Source of the DNA: Sporopachydermia quercuum
Lineage: Eukaryota; Ascomycota; Sporopachydermiomycetes; Sporopachydermiales; Sporopachydermiaceae
Length of the DNA: 64,000 nucleotides
Direction: 5' to 3'
NCBI GenBank assembly: GCA_001599295.1
Contig: BCGN01000004.1
Coordinates: 372,346 to 436,345 of the forward strand
Shown: one piece after another, positions 10,126 through 23,100 of the stretch
How the letters are laid out: every line of letters begins with the position of its first letter
Numbering within the stretch: the first letter of the stretch is position 1
The notes under the pieces: model-generated
Seen by the model: the letters and a program-made list of their open reading frames with translations, nothing else
What the model was told of the DNA's origin: nothing
Database searches by the model: none
Position numbers and translations under genes: made by a program

Positions 10126-11688
10126 TTACTCTTCTGGCTCAGGTTTATTCCAAGAAAGATAAGACTCATCTCCCAACTTCCTAGGATGGATAACATGCGT
10201 GACAAGGAAAACGCCAGCGAGAAGAAAACATAAACCTCCAACGACAATCCAGGAGATACCTAAAAACAAGCTATGACCACCAATAACAGATCTCGTAGTA
10301 ATAACGAATGATTTCTTACCATGAAATTCAAGGACAGGAAAATGTAATCCCACACTTATTTCATAAATCCCTGGCTCTAGATTTTCATCACCATTACGTA
10401 AATGTAACTTCGAAAACTTTGGAAATGCTGATGTGGTCATCCAGTTTTGGAGTTCTTCCCATGTTTCAAGATCAGGTAAATTTTCCTCTGTATAGCCATT
10501 AGGAAAAGCTTTTACCCAGTTTGGAGGAGGAACAACTTCTGAGGCATTGTATTTTGTTTTCTTAAATCTATTTTTATTTGCACTCCATGCGATACCTTCA
10601 TTGACCATAGAATAATTGCCAGAGGCTGATCCATTGACAGCAACAAAAGGTGCACTAAACGTATCATTGAACAAAGAATTGGCAATCAGTCCGCAAGGAT
10701 AATATGGTCTACCATCTGGAGCTTTTGATAAAGGTGAGCAATTTATTGGTGTAGCTTCAATTGTACTTATGGAAGCAGCTTTACCATTAAGTTGATCTTC
10801 GGAGTAAGATTTCACGTAACGACGATGATTTTGATGAAAATTCTGTAATTGGTAATAGAATAACGTAGGAGCTCCCAATGTTTGCGGAACCTCGAATTGA
10901 ACAACACATACTTGTCGCTCGTCTGCGTATGATATAGAATTGTTTGTTGTTAATCTCCATTGAGGATAATGATAGTTAGCAGGTAAATCGTTGCTGAAGC
11001 TGTATGAGAAATACTCTCTAGGAATCTCACTAAAAGTTGAAGTTGCTAGTGCTTCACATTGTGTGTATTCTATTTCAATCTGTTGAACCCGGTCACCACC
11101 ATAAAGCATACCGCCTCCTAAAGGAATAAAAATTACAGCAATAGTGAGAAAAATAGGAATGATTGTTTTATATGTGATAATAGGACTAGAATTTTGTTAG
11201 AGGTAATCTTAGAATGAGGAGAATACAAGTGCTTGCTGAAGAGTTTGTTGATAACTTTTAACTTACTGGTAAGCCTTTAATCGTTGCTGTCTGAAAGCAT
11301 TCTCTGCAGAGAAACGTTAGTATAACATACTGTACATTTGATCAGCAGTGCGCTAATTTATATTGAAAAAAAAGGCCCGCAAGGTAGTAAAATGAAAGGA
11401 ATTAGCAATGATAATGCAAAAATAAGAAAAAGGTACTCCTGGTGCCTTGGAGGTCATGTAATTGATCCTCCTCACGGAACCTTTCAAATACCAGTATACT
11501 TGCATCACAGTTTCGTTCTCTTTTTATTACCATCTATCATAGTAGCGCTACATCAAATGCCTTTCAAAAGAAAATAAAGACAATGACTCACCTGCTGGTT
11601 TTCTGTTCTTTACTTTAACTGGCACCTCGGAACTCTCGGTATCTGAACCAGAGTCAGAATCTTCTTGATTTCGCCTCCTCAAGCCCAT
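10126..11688 (-). CDS. CDC50: P4-ATPase beta subunit, Cdc50/Lem3 family, three exons
   Basis: Two-pass glycoprotein that partners P4-ATPase phospholipid flippases for ER exit and activity. Exon 1 (11592-11688) encodes an acidic/Ser start; exon 2 (11267-11303) is only 37 nt and encodes the family motif ENAFRQQRLKAY; exon 3 (10126-11185) carries TM1 (TIIPIFLTIAVIFIPLGGG), the ectodomain and TM2 (SLFLGISWIVVGGLCFLLAG). Intron 1 is 11304-11591 (GTGAGT ... TACTAAC ... CTGCAG), intron 2 is 11186-11266 (GTAAGT ... CTCTAAC ... TTCTAG). All junctions keep frame, giving 397 residues, the usual family length. Diagnostic ectodomain motifs: NFHQNHRRYV, YPCGLIANSLFNDTF, TKYNASEVVPPPNWVK, and N-glycosylation sequons. 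Whether it is the Cdc50 (Drs2) or Lem3 (Dnf) type cannot be settled by eye. A Dnf-type ATPase lies 29 kb away. Confidence 0.93.
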
Positions 11689-12641
11689 TCTGCAAATTCA
11701 TATATATCTATGTATATTTTTATGAAGCAATATAAATTCTAGTAAAATTTTGGCAAGCAAGCTTTCTTTTCTGCAGCCTTTCATAACTCCAATCAATACT
11801 ACATCTTAGACCATAGGCAAAAAGATCGAAGAATTATGTTAGAATCGTGCGTGATAAACAAAGGGGATACGATTCTGAGTGATCTTGCGTATTACCACCC
11901 TCCATACGTCTATACCCGAGAGTGGGAGGAAAATACTGATTATATAATCAATAATGGTGATGAATATAATGGGAGGAGAGTGTGTAGATTGTTTTGCTAT
12001 GAGTGCGTGTGGTGAGTAAGGAGTGATGTAATTGATATGATAATAGATCATGATACATATGCGTGTTCTTCTATTCTATATAAAATAATTTTACTAGGAA
12101 AAGTCACCGGTTAAATTAACAATTTTCTAAAATATCTCAACAATTACAACGCTAATCTCCTCTATTTCACGCTGGGTGGTTCCTTCTAATTTCGGAAATA
12201 ATAAGAGTCATTGTCTCCGTAAAAACACATAGTACCTCTGAAAAATTCTTCACAGAAGTGAAATTTTACAAAAGAGAAAAAAAACAATGCACCACATCAC
12301 CATATACATAAAACAATTATTCACCTTCGTCCTTTGTAATTATTTAGTGAAAGCTTATACAGTAGAGGATNATACAAAAAGCCGGGATATCAACATATAT
12401 TCGCTTCTCATTGATTTATACCAAGGGTTAGACCAAGTTGAAAGATTTGTTGAACCGTCGCGACTTCATCCGTGTACATACATATTAGCATCTCAAACAT
12501 CACTCTTCGATTCGACTTGTCTTATAGTTTTGCCTGATCTACAGCAGCTATCAACAACAGGAGAATACTATTGACACTAATACTAGATAAAAAGTATCTC
12601 ATTAACGTTTTAACCACATAAATACATACAATAGATATAAA
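11689..12641. other. Divergent promoter region CDC50/SUP45
   Basis: About 0.95 kb between divergent CDC50 and SUP45. No supported gene. A 95-codon frame at 12287-12574 contains an N at 12371 and has no family resemblance, so it is not called. Confidence 0.5.
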
Positions 12642-13946
12642 ATGGCACCTTCACAACCAGAATCTGAAGCCGAAAAGAACATTGAAATCTGGAAGGTGAA
12701 AAAGCTCATCAAGAGCTTGGAAACCGCCAGAGGTAATGGTACCTCTATGATTTCTCTAATTATTCCTCCTAAGGGACAAATTTCCATTATCAACAAGATG
12801 TTGACTGATGAATATGGCACAGCATCTAATATCAAATCACGAGTAAACAGATTATCTGTTTTATCAGCCATAACTTCTACTCAACAAAGACTAAAGCTTT
12901 ATAATCGTGTTCCTCCTAATGGATTGGTTATCTACTGTGGTGATGTGATTACACCAGAAGGTAAAGAAAGAAAGCTCAATATTGATTTTGAACCATTCAA
13001 ACCCATCAATACATCTTTATATCTATGTGATAACAAGTTCCATACTGAAGCATTGTCCGAATTATTAGAATCAGATGCTAGGTTTGGTTTCATTGTCATG
13101 GATGGTAATGGAGCATTATTTGGTACATTGTCAGGTAATACCAGAGAAGTCTTACATAAGTTCACTGTTGATTTGCCCAAAAAGCACGGTCGTGGTGGTC
13201 AGTCTGCGTTACGTTTCTCCCGTTTGAGAGATGAAAAACGTCATAATTACGTCCGTAAAGTAGCTGAAGTTGCCGTGCAAAATTTCATCACTGCTGATAA
13301 AGTGAATGTTGCTGGATTGATTCTAGCTGGTTCTGCTGATTTCAAGACCGAATTAAGTAGATCCGATATGTTTGATCCTCGTTTACAAGCTAAGATCATT
13401 AAAATCGTTGATGTCTCATATGGTGGTGAGAACGGTTTCAACCAAGCTATTGAATTATCAGCAGAAACATTAGCTGGTGTTAAATTTATTCAGGAAAAGA
13501 AGCTTATCACTCAATATTTCGATGAAATCTCTCAAGATACAGGTAAGTTCTGTTATGGTGTTGAGGATACCTTGAAAGCTCTTGAATTAGGTGCATGTGA
13601 AATTGTAATCGTTTTCGAGAACCTGGATATCGTAAGGTATACATTAAAAGATGCTGATGGAGAAGAAGTTATTGCTCATGCACCTAAATCTGCTGCAAAT
13701 AAGGATCATTTGTTAGACAAGAAAACGGGACAAGAGATGGAGATTGTTTCTGAGCAACCATTGTTAGAATGGTTAGCGGACAAATATAAAGATTTTGGAG
13801 CCAATTTAGAATTCGTTACTGATAGATCATCAGAAGGTGCTCAATTTGTTAAAGGTTTCGGTGGTATTGGAGCTTTACTACGGTATAAAGTTAACTTTGA
13901 ACAATTGACTGAAGATAGTGATGATGAGTATTATGATGATGATTAA
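12642..13946 (+). CDS. SUP45: Translation termination factor eRF1
   Basis: Recognises all three stop codons in the ribosomal A site and, with the GTPase eRF3 (Sup35), triggers peptide release. The 434-residue product matches yeast Sup45 (437) end to end. NIKS at residues 63-66 is the stop-decoding loop of domain 1; GGQ at 185-187 ([13 protein letters not shown]) is the peptidyl-tRNA hydrolysis motif of the middle domain; the C-terminal domain carries [22 protein letters not shown] and ends in an acidic tail, [11 protein letters not shown]. The ATG at 12642 is the first in frame and gives an N-terminus about five residues longer than S. cerevisiae. No introns. CTG in NLDI occupies a leucine position (N-L in S. 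cerevisiae NLETI). Confidence 0.98.
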   Translation: MAPSQPESEAEKNIEIWKVKKLIKSLETARGNGTSMISLIIPPKGQISIINKMLTDEYGTASNIKSRVNRLSVLSAITSTQQRLKLYNRVPPNGLVIYCGDVITPEGKERKLNIDFEPFKPINTSLYLCDNKFHTEALSELLESDARFGFIVMDGNGALFGTLSGNTREVLHKFTVDLPKKHGRGGQSALRFSRLRDEKRHNYVRKVAEVAVQNFITADKVNVAGLILAGSADFKTELSRSDMFDPRLQAKIIKIVDVSYGGENGFNQAIELSAETLAGVKFIQEKKLITQYFDEISQDTGKFCYGVEDTLKALELGACEIVIVFENLDIVRYTLKDADGEEVIAHAPKSAANKDHLLDKKTGQEMEIVSEQPLLEWLADKYKDFGANLEFVTDRSSEGAQFVKGFGGIGALLRYKVNFEQLTEDSDDEYYDDD

Positions 13947-14650
13947 ACTCAATGAATCGTCAGTTTTCTCTCTTTCTTGTTTTGTTTCTTCATTCATTAA
14001 TTCATAACGATGATGTTAATCCATGTCAGTGAGACTTGTGATGTAATGTTGTGTATTATTTTTTTTCGGTGGGTTATTCTCATGTTTTGTTTTCTTTCCT
14101 TTTGTTATTTTCACATTGCTATCTTGTTTCATAGTGGTTTCGTGCTACCATTCATATCCGTTGTCTGAGTATATCTCCAATAGTACAACCAATTTTTATA
14201 TTGCTATTAAGAAGATGTTACCTATTGTACCTCACATAATGTCATATAATTATTCTTACAGTAGTAGCCATTGCAATGTAATCAATTGTTCAACTTTGTA
14301 TAGGGAAAATGGTGATTAATTTAACATTAAACTATGATACATATACATATACAGATATTACAAGATTTTCTATTTGTTCTGAATTCAAATCATTTTTTAT
14401 TTTTGTCTTTGCTTTTCCTTCTTTTCCTTCTTTACCTTCTTTTATTTTCTTATTCCAGTTTCTTTTGCTCCGACTTTCACTCTTCTGTTCGTGTTTCTTC
14501 ATAAATAACTGTTGATGGTAAAATAAAACCATACACGAGGCTGAATGACAAAAAGCTGTTGAATCCTTTTTTCCGCATCATCTTTGATATCCTAAAATAT
14601 CAGCTTAATCCGTCAATTGCTCTTATTCGCCTAACACTTATATAATTTTT
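13947..14650. other. Convergent 3' region SUP45/Zn2Cys6 gene
   Basis: About 0.7 kb between convergent 3' ends, with pyrimidine-rich tracts around 14400-14450. Short frames on both strands are low in complexity and not called. Confidence 0.45.
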
Positions 14651-16095
14651 TCAGTTATAAGAATAAGTCTTGAACTGGGAAATTGACTCATCATGCACTT
14701 GCGATTCTTCTAGAGGTGTAGCCAACTGTTGAGAGTAAGCTTGCTTTTCGAAAAGACCCTCATTCTCATTTATATGACTATGATTATGGCCCTGAGTATG
14801 ACTGTGATTGTGAGCATCAACAGTTGATCCTGATATCATATTGTTATTAACAACATTAGCATCTCTGCTGATAGGAACTTTTCTTGTATATGATTCCATT
14901 GTCATAGGTAAATAAGCATCAGGCTCATGTACATAAGTAGATGTGTTGATAGGAGTGGAGATGGGGATTTGATGATGGATTAGATGCTCAGATCTTTGCT
15001 GGCCGTAAGAATCCTCTGAGGGGATTTGCTGTTGGGGTATATGATGATTAGGTGAAGATGTTCTTATTTGATACGTTTGAGAGTTGTATTGGATTTGCTG
15101 TGATTGTTGAGAGTTTGATTGAGGTGGTTGATATGATTGATAAGGATTGGGTTGGAGTTGCGGGGAGATAGTTTGACTTGGGTTCTGCGTCTGATGCGTT
15201 TGGTATGTTTGCTGGTATAGATATGGGTTATTCTGTTGGCCCTGTGATTGAGCTAACTGAGCTTGTTGATGGAACTGTTGCTGATGCAAATGTAACTGGT
15301 GAGTCTGTGATTGAGATTGCATTGACTGTTGAAGACGCTGATTATGGTTCACATTAATATGAGGAGAAGAAAGCTGCGGTGTCTGTGATACACTACGTTG
15401 TGATCTATGACCTTGCTGAGGTTGAAGATGCCCCTGAAAAGTTATCTCGTGCTGCTGTTGTGTCATTGGTTGTGGTGATTGATGCTGCTGCTGATTTTGA
15501 TGCACTCCCAGCTCCGGTTGTGATTCATGCGTCAAGTGATTTCCCATAGCTATACTACTTTGTTCATGATTAGAATAAGCTTGTAATAACTGATCATCCA
15601 TATTGATAACCTGTTCAATTATACCATCATCTTCTCCACTACTAGCAGGATTGACAGTTGAGATATGCCACATGTTATAATTCTTCTCAGTGCTTTTAGT
15701 GTTCTTTGAACTATAAGAATCTCCTCGTTTCTCTAAACTTTCCTTTAATCTGGGCCGGCCGCGGAATCCGACTATTCGTTTCCCATTTTCTACTTTAACT
15801 AGCTGCGATGAACCTTCGACATTCCTAGAATCATCGACATCAAATGATAATTTTAATCCATATCCTTGACATATTCTACCAGTAGAACGACAGTTATTAC
15901 AAGCTGGTTTTGCTTCATCGCATTTCCTTCGTCTGAAAATGATTGTAAGTTAGTATTTGGCATTGGGAGTAATAACAGTAAACATTTTAGATATCCTATT
16001 GCATTAACCTACCTTGCTTTACAGGTCCAACAGCCTGTTCTCACTCGAGTTCTTTTTGGCTTGTCCGCAGGTTTTATAACTTTTTCATCAGTCAT
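14651..16095 (-). CDS. Zn2Cys6 regulator with Gln/His-rich C-terminus, two exons
   Basis: Fungal zinc-cluster DNA-binding protein, 454 residues. Exon 1 (16013-16095) and exon 2 (14651-15932) are joined across intron 15933-16012 (GTAGGT donor, TACTAAC branch, TTTTCAG acceptor). The splice falls inside the zinc cluster and restores CWTCKARRRKCDEAKPACNNC, with cysteines at 22, 25, 32, 39, 42 and 49. It is followed by GYGLKLSFDVDDSRN and GFRGRPRLKES; RGRP is an AT-hook-like core. The rest is Gln/His/Ser/Asn-rich, with a HNHSHTQGHNHSH patch near residues 405-420, and lacks a recognisable fungal transcription-factor domain. The gene at 24938-27967 shares the cluster, intron position and GFRGRPRLKES module but keeps the large domain. 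The specific role is unknown. Its upstream region is 8.8 kb long. Confidence 0.88.
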
Positions 16096-17096
16096 TTTGT
16101 TGGTTCTTATTGCGGTATAAATTCTCCTGTCAAACCATTAAGCATTTATAAATGTGTATGAAACAAGACAATTGCTAAAAGTTCCTTTCAAGGTGATCAA
16201 TAAACAGATCTAATTGATAGATGCCACTGTAATTTTTGCTGTTTCTATGTTTATACAGACTGTTCTTTGTTGGTCCTGAGGTATTGTATGAGCACGAAAA
16301 TAGGTGCAAGTATCGGTATCAAAAGAATGAGTATGGCAATCTATCAGATCAGATGCAATTCTTTAAGCAATACAATACTGTTTGGAAATTGATTAATTAT
16401 TGGAAACTTAATACGTTTTTGATCTGATAAGTTCTAATTATTCCACAGAATAATATACAGAAGTTTCATGCCTTTTTTTTTTTGTTATAGCTAGCAAAAT
16501 TGAATCTAAGCTATTATATCAACTGCCGTAGATTAAAAAATGAATCGCTAAAGAAACATTCAATTGATCGAGTTCTCACTGCTTCCAAGTTGACCTACTC
16601 AATCAACTGCTTGGCTATCCATAAAACTAATAAACTAATATTCTTGAGTCTGTCTTCATATTCTAGCCGATTACTAATGATAAAAATCAATCAAATAACC
16701 AATGAATCAAAAAGAGAACTTAGCAATTAACCGAACAACCTAGTTGATTAACAATTGACCTAGTCGAGTCAAGTGATTTTTTTTCTATCAAGAAAAGCAA
16801 TTGAAAAGAAAGAAGCAAGATCAAGTTATTAAGGAAGGTTCTTCACTCAAAAGCTTGCAATAAGTCAAACATAAGTTTTCCATTCAATCAACAACAAAAC
16901 CTGAATGAGATAAAAGTGATGTACTTAGTTACTTCTTTAACACACTTTTATTCTTTCCAGAAAAACATACGAAGTGAAATTCTAATTCCAGAAAGATGGA
17001 CGGAAACGATATACTGTATCAATCATACATAATCTCTGATGGGTTTCTGAGAATCAATTTCTCGAAGGAGATTTATTGATAAATTAGAAAATTGAG

Positions 17097-17116
17097 CTGT
17101 AGAAAGAGGGTTAGTA
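17097..17116 (-). promoter_or_regulatory. Candidate splice branch point and acceptor in the Zn2Cys6 upstream region
   Basis: On the minus strand the sequence reads TACTAAC, then CCTCTTTCTACAG: the perfect yeast branch box, a pyrimidine tract and a CAG acceptor within 20 nt, about 1.0 kb upstream of the Gln-rich Zn2Cys6 ATG and in the same orientation. It could end a leader intron or an intron of a non-coding transcript. Donor-like GTAAGT sites lie about 2.9 kb (20018-20023) and 3.3 kb (20395-20400) upstream on the same strand; none closer is convincing. Confidence 0.35.
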
Positions 17117-20100
17117 GGGATGACTTGATTAATGAAACAGGTGATGTTTGAAATAATCAAAACCTTGGACAATAGGTTTTAAAAAGGTTTAGTATTGAAA
17201 CGGGAATTGAATGGCGTAGATGATAAAGAGAATCGTAAACTATTTGACCAGCAAGAGGAAAAATAAAAGGGTTGACGGATAAACGAACAATTTTGTTGCT
17301 TCGTAATAGCCAGAAGCTTAAGTACAGTGAATGAAATAAGGTTAAAGTGCAAAAGAGGAATTAAGTTTAAGGATTGGATTTAAACTTGCCTAGGACCAAT
17401 TAAAGTTAGAGTACTCAAACGGTCAAACCGGCGATAGAATGAAGAGAGTGGAGTAAACAAGTGTACTAGATACTGAATGAATTTGAAGAGTAGGTACTGA
17501 TAGATTGTCGAGAGGAAGTGCTAGGTAGACTGCAAAGAAATCAGGTGAAACTTGGGTGGAACTCAAGTAGAAATCAGGTGAAAATAAAATGTCAAGAGAT
17601 CATAACAGTTAGGTAGAAACTTCTATTTATAGTTATTATGGTTGTGTTTAGGACTGTTTTGTTGTTAGGTAAGCAAAACTAAATATTTATGGTTCTGGAA
17701 ATAAAGTCGGCTTCTTTATGTGTTTGTTTGAATTACTAGAACACCGAAAGATACTGTTGATCAGATAGTTTCGAACAACCTTTACCCTGCATTTTCCAGT
17801 TTATAAAGGGATTATTAATACTTTAAAAATGATTAACATGGTCATTCAATTTATAACTGAGACGATTCCAGTGACAACATGGATAATGGAGAAGCCAATA
17901 ATTATCAAACAATATAAGGTATCAAATATTCAGAGTAACTGTCACAATGGATACAAGTATAATACTACTAATTATGAGAATCATCTGAATCTTTTTCCCA
18001 ATAAATATACCAAAATTTGCCTACTGAGGATTTTAGTAGTCTCCTTCATTATTATTGGAATCCCGTCCGTTGTTGCAATTTCACTTCGGTAAATGTTATT
18101 GAAAGCTATTGCAGAGAGAACCCTGTCCTCAATCAACTAACTACACGAGAGTTGTACTGTTCTGGTTATTTCTTCTTCCTTTTGCTGCAAATGTTATTAT
18201 TACTTTAATGTTTTTGATTAGTCAAAAGTTTAATTCAAGCTTAGGGGTGGTATATGTATACTTAATGCATCTAGCGTTAAAAGTGAGAAACAAACTTCCT
18301 TTTTCTCTGCATAGTGAAAAAATATTAAAGAGAATTTGGCAAAACATGTCAAAACATGGTTAAATGTCTTCCCAAAAAGTGGAATAAATTCCTTAAACCT
18401 TTACTGATGAATTAATTCCTGTGGGGATTTGCAATAATTTATCTGGCTTAATAAATGAAAATTGAAGTGTTAGAAATTGAATGATGGACATTTCATTTCA
18501 GTGATAATAACGAGAACAAAGAGAGAAAACAGAGTAGCTAGTATAGTTCAATAGCTGAATTGGGAAACTCTGGCTGAGTTATTTTTTTCTCAAAGTAAAC
18601 AATTAGGAACTGTTTTGGTTATGTGGTTAAATAATGGCAGGTTTATCCTACCCTATATTGAGAGTTCCCTAATTCTCTTTATCAACTGATCGTACTGTTG
18701 CTTTTGGAAAACTATTGAGTTGGAAACAAAAATAACGTTTAAAGTTATAAAGAAGGAGAAACATGTACCAAATAAGGAATCAGTTGAAATTGTAAATTGA
18801 GTGACAAAAATGGTTCTAGTAAAATTCAGCGAATAAATTTGATGTTTGAATAAGCTGAAATATTGCAATCTCATGCCTTGAGAGTTCTATTATTTATTAC
18901 ACATCATTATACTTTAAATTATTCTTTATTTTGTATCCTTTTAACAAAAGGAAATAGATGCCTAGATAAGAAGGAGACACGAGGATTTTGTTCGCTAAAC
19001 GAAACAACTGAAATTAAGCTCTGAATGTACTAGTACTACGAAGGTTTAAGTTGTGAGTGAAAATAGGAATAGTGTAGCCCATTGAGTATATGATGTAATG
19101 ATAGAATCAATAAGAATCAAAAGAAAAAATTTGGAGAGAAGTAATTGATTGGAAGTGATAGAAAATATAGCTACATTGAGTTGAGATGCCTTATTTGGAA
19201 GGAATGGAATGTAGACTTCGAATGTATGTATCATATGTATACTCAGTCAACTTCTAACTGACAGATGTATCAAAGCCTGAGACATACGAGATCAGTATGT
19301 GATCAACCAAGCCCAGTAAGATCGCATTAGAATTCTTTTGCGAAAAGAAAGAAAATGTGAAGAAGAATTTTGGTTTTAGCTTGTACTACTTTTTAGAAAT
19401 GATGGGAGTGCTGTGGAGACTATGTAGAGTTTTGTGGGATTCCTCCTTAAAGTATTTATATTCGTAATTATAAATTGTTTGATACAGGTTTGACTACATT
19501 TGGGGGCATCTTGCAAGTTTCTTTACTGTTCATAGTTGTTATGAAATCTTTTTACCAACTTGTGAATTTCATTGCGTTTCCTTTTGTTTGCATTCTTAAT
19601 TGAGTAATAACCGACGCTTATTCTCCTGCGTTAAGAAAATTCAGGTGAACCGCTTTAAAAAAGTAGAATGAATTTCATGATTCTAGCCCATCAGATAGTT
19701 TGACATTCAGTATAATGACTTTTTTTAAATTACAAATTTGTTTGGAGGCCATTAACAAAATGCAAGGAAATCCGATTAACGTTGAAGTTGTCAGTGAGAC
19801 TTTTTTTATCATGTTTTAGAATGAATTTATTGTCCTTCTTGAAGCTACTAATGTCAAAAGAAAGATATGTTTGTTTCCACATTTCAAAATATGTATACTG
19901 CTTATTAAAACGAATTGGACAATACTAGAGCCTCTTGGTTAAGTTACAGTGAACCATTTTCTAATATATTATTCATTTGTTTGTTGATTTAATTTCTCAT
20001 CAACTCTATGAAAACTCACTTACATTTAAGGTTTAATTTTAGATTGGAATGGAACCCTAAAAATAATGGCAAGTTCTGTTTACTTTCTTTCTGCTCATAT

Positions 20101-23100
20101 TAGAGGGATCAACATGAAGAATTTCATAGACATTCGGTGTATGGTTCTACTTATATGATGTAGTTGCAAATCGAGAACTTGTTGTAAGTAAGGGTAGGTA
20201 AAGGTACCACCAATACTCAAATTATCATATCCTATATAAAACAAGGTGATTTGCCTATTACGAAACATAGGATTGAAACAAAACATGTACAAAAGAAAAT
20301 CGAAAGAGTAAATTGCTTATTGAATTAAAAGTTATTTTAGATTAAAGATTCGGAAAGCCACTAGTTTGAATTCGATACGCTTCATTCATATCATACTTAC
20401 TTTTGATATGACAAAAAACTGTGCGGTTAGTTTTCTATTCTCGTGATTCATTGTCTTAGCGAAATGATAAGTAATTAAGACTCTCTTAGGGACAAGTTCA
20501 TTCTCCAAGACAAATGTCTACCTGCTTGAATTCTCAGAGATAGTCTTCTTCTGAAAACTGCTTTTCTAGGAAGGTTAGTGAGCACCAAACTATACTGAAA
20601 TAAACCTTAACTCAAACTTATCGTGAAGTACGTAAATTTTTCATCTGGGCAATTAGATCAGAACAAAATTTTATCAAACAGAATTGATATATACGCACAT
20701 TAAAGGTTAGAATCTCATTATATTAGAAATCGTTTGAGAAAAATTAAATAAAGGTCTCTCTTATGAGAAGATAAAAAGAGACAGTATAAAGGCTTATTGA
20801 GGTTTTGTTTTGCTGAATCAATGAATCAATTTACTCTGTTGAGCTATATATAGCTTTCAAGCCGTCGTTCGAACAAAAGTCCGATGTTACAAATAGGAAA
20901 GTCGATAAGATGGCCGGGTTTTGAGATTTCTTGATTGAAGCATACGGACATCAAAATATTCTGGGTCAATTTTATGGAGAAGAAAAATGGTTTCTCACTT
21001 CCGCTGTTTCAAGGTTTTGTTAGTTTTGCTTTTGATGTAGAGCTAAATAAGGTAAATGTAGTGAGATAGTCGAGTTTAATTTGAATCCTGAGAGTTGAGC
21101 AAAGATGAGAGGATATATATTTCTTGGTACCACTTTGTTGAAAAATCAGTTTGAAACACTGAAATAGATGTTCAAGGAATGTATGTACTTTTAATTGAGA
21201 TCATGAAAATATAGAGAAGTATGGAAATTAATAAAAAGAGTAGGTGAAGTGCTATTAACTTTGATTTGGTACATTTGTGCTTGGTTCATTGACGGATAGC
21301 AATCCGCTATTAACGCTTTGTTAGGTTATCAATCATGAGTACACGAGTTATAATGCTGTAACAATATCTGTATTAGAATCAGTGATTTGCTTCCCACCTT
21401 CAATAGACACCTTTTCCTTCAATTTTGTCAGCCTTAGAATGAACTAAATTGCATAGCCACCATATTGTTGTATAAAGTTCATTTCTCACACAATAATTAT
21501 AACAGGTATGAGGTAAAAATAGTTAACTACCTGATTATTGTATTGGAAGAAAAGTTGTAACTAGGATTGGATATCTCCTTAACTTTCGTTTAGAATCTAT
21601 TTTCTCATTTTTTCTTCTTAGAGAACCAAAAGGTTTGACACTTCATACGTTAACTAGATACTTAGAGCAGTTTAATCTTTAATTTGATGCAATATGTTAT
21701 CAATTCTAACTTATTCTATATTTGTATTTACAAAATCTAATTTCAAAAGTTGACTCCAAAGAATTGATAACCTAACAGCAGCATGTTTTGCATGTTAGGT
21801 TATCTGTGAAAACAAACACAAGAGTACCAATAATTACTAGTATCTCTATAACATGATTCTTCTTACCGAAAACCAAACAGCAAAGCAACTTCATAGTTCT
21901 ATTAGGAGACTCAGAGGAGCGGAAGTCAACATTTTGGAGCTTAAAGGTCTGACTAAACTAAACTAATCAACCCAATAACTATGGGGGTTAAACACTGACC
22001 TTCAGTACATCAAGATTTACAATTTCAGCTAAGTTGGTTAGTTTGAAACTCAATTTTACAACTGACCTTTTGATCTTGCTCTTGAGTCATAATACATAAC
22101 GAATTTTAAACGTTATTTGTTTTAAACCATTTAACATGTTAATCTTATTTTAATCAAATAAAATTGAAACAAAGTTTGATTTTAATATGCAACTGTGCAT
22201 CGTAAGACTTGAAAGGAAAGAGAATTTTTAACGTTTGCTTCTATAATTTATATTCTACACGATTCATACTTGAGTTATACTATATTAAAAACCAATTAGG
22301 CAAGTAATCTTGATCAATTGAGAGTTAGTTGATTTATAATGAATCGTGAAGCAAAACAATATGGTATACAATGAATGAAATAACAATTAATTTGACGTGT
22401 TCTATTTGAAATTGGTTTATTCAATATAGCTCTAATTGTGCTTCCTAGCCTTAAAATTGTAGTATTATGATTGGGCATAGAATCAGTAGAAAAGTATCAT
22501 ATACAATTCAATTGTATAATTCAATTGAAACTTAGAAATTAACCTTCAACTAATTATTCATTATATTTCAATTGATTTTGCTTTCCTTCTTTTATGATTC
22601 AAGACAGTTTATCCAACTAGAAGCTGACGGATTAAACACAATGGGTCTATAAACTACAACTGTTACTAATTATTGAAAGGTTTGCCTTCTTTTGGGCATT
22701 TCACAGGAGTGATTCCATGCAGAGAACACCTGAATGTTCATAAATTTGATGAGAAGACCAAACCAATATATCTGGTTCTGAAGAGTTAATCATAACAAAT
22801 GGTGGAATAATTTAGAGTACAATCAAACGCGCTCCGCTCCTTCTTGGTCTGCACTCTTAGAGAAGGAATAGCTAATGCACTAGGGTTCTTCTTACTTTTT
22901 CTGGTGAATAGGATATCTCTTATCTTTGTTAGGCTTCACGGTGATTAGTTTGGTTGATAATTCTTTGAAGAAATATGGTTCATTGGATATCTAGTCTGAC
23001 TTCATTGTTTATGAGTAGAATTCAATTGAGTGTAATCATTTGTTTGATTCAAAAGGATCAAATATTTTGTTCTGCTTGTTCTTGTGATAAATTAATCTCA

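Noticed and set aside
12287-12574. 95-codon frame upstream of SUP45
   Set aside because: Contains an ambiguous base, has no motif, and lies in a normal promoter position.
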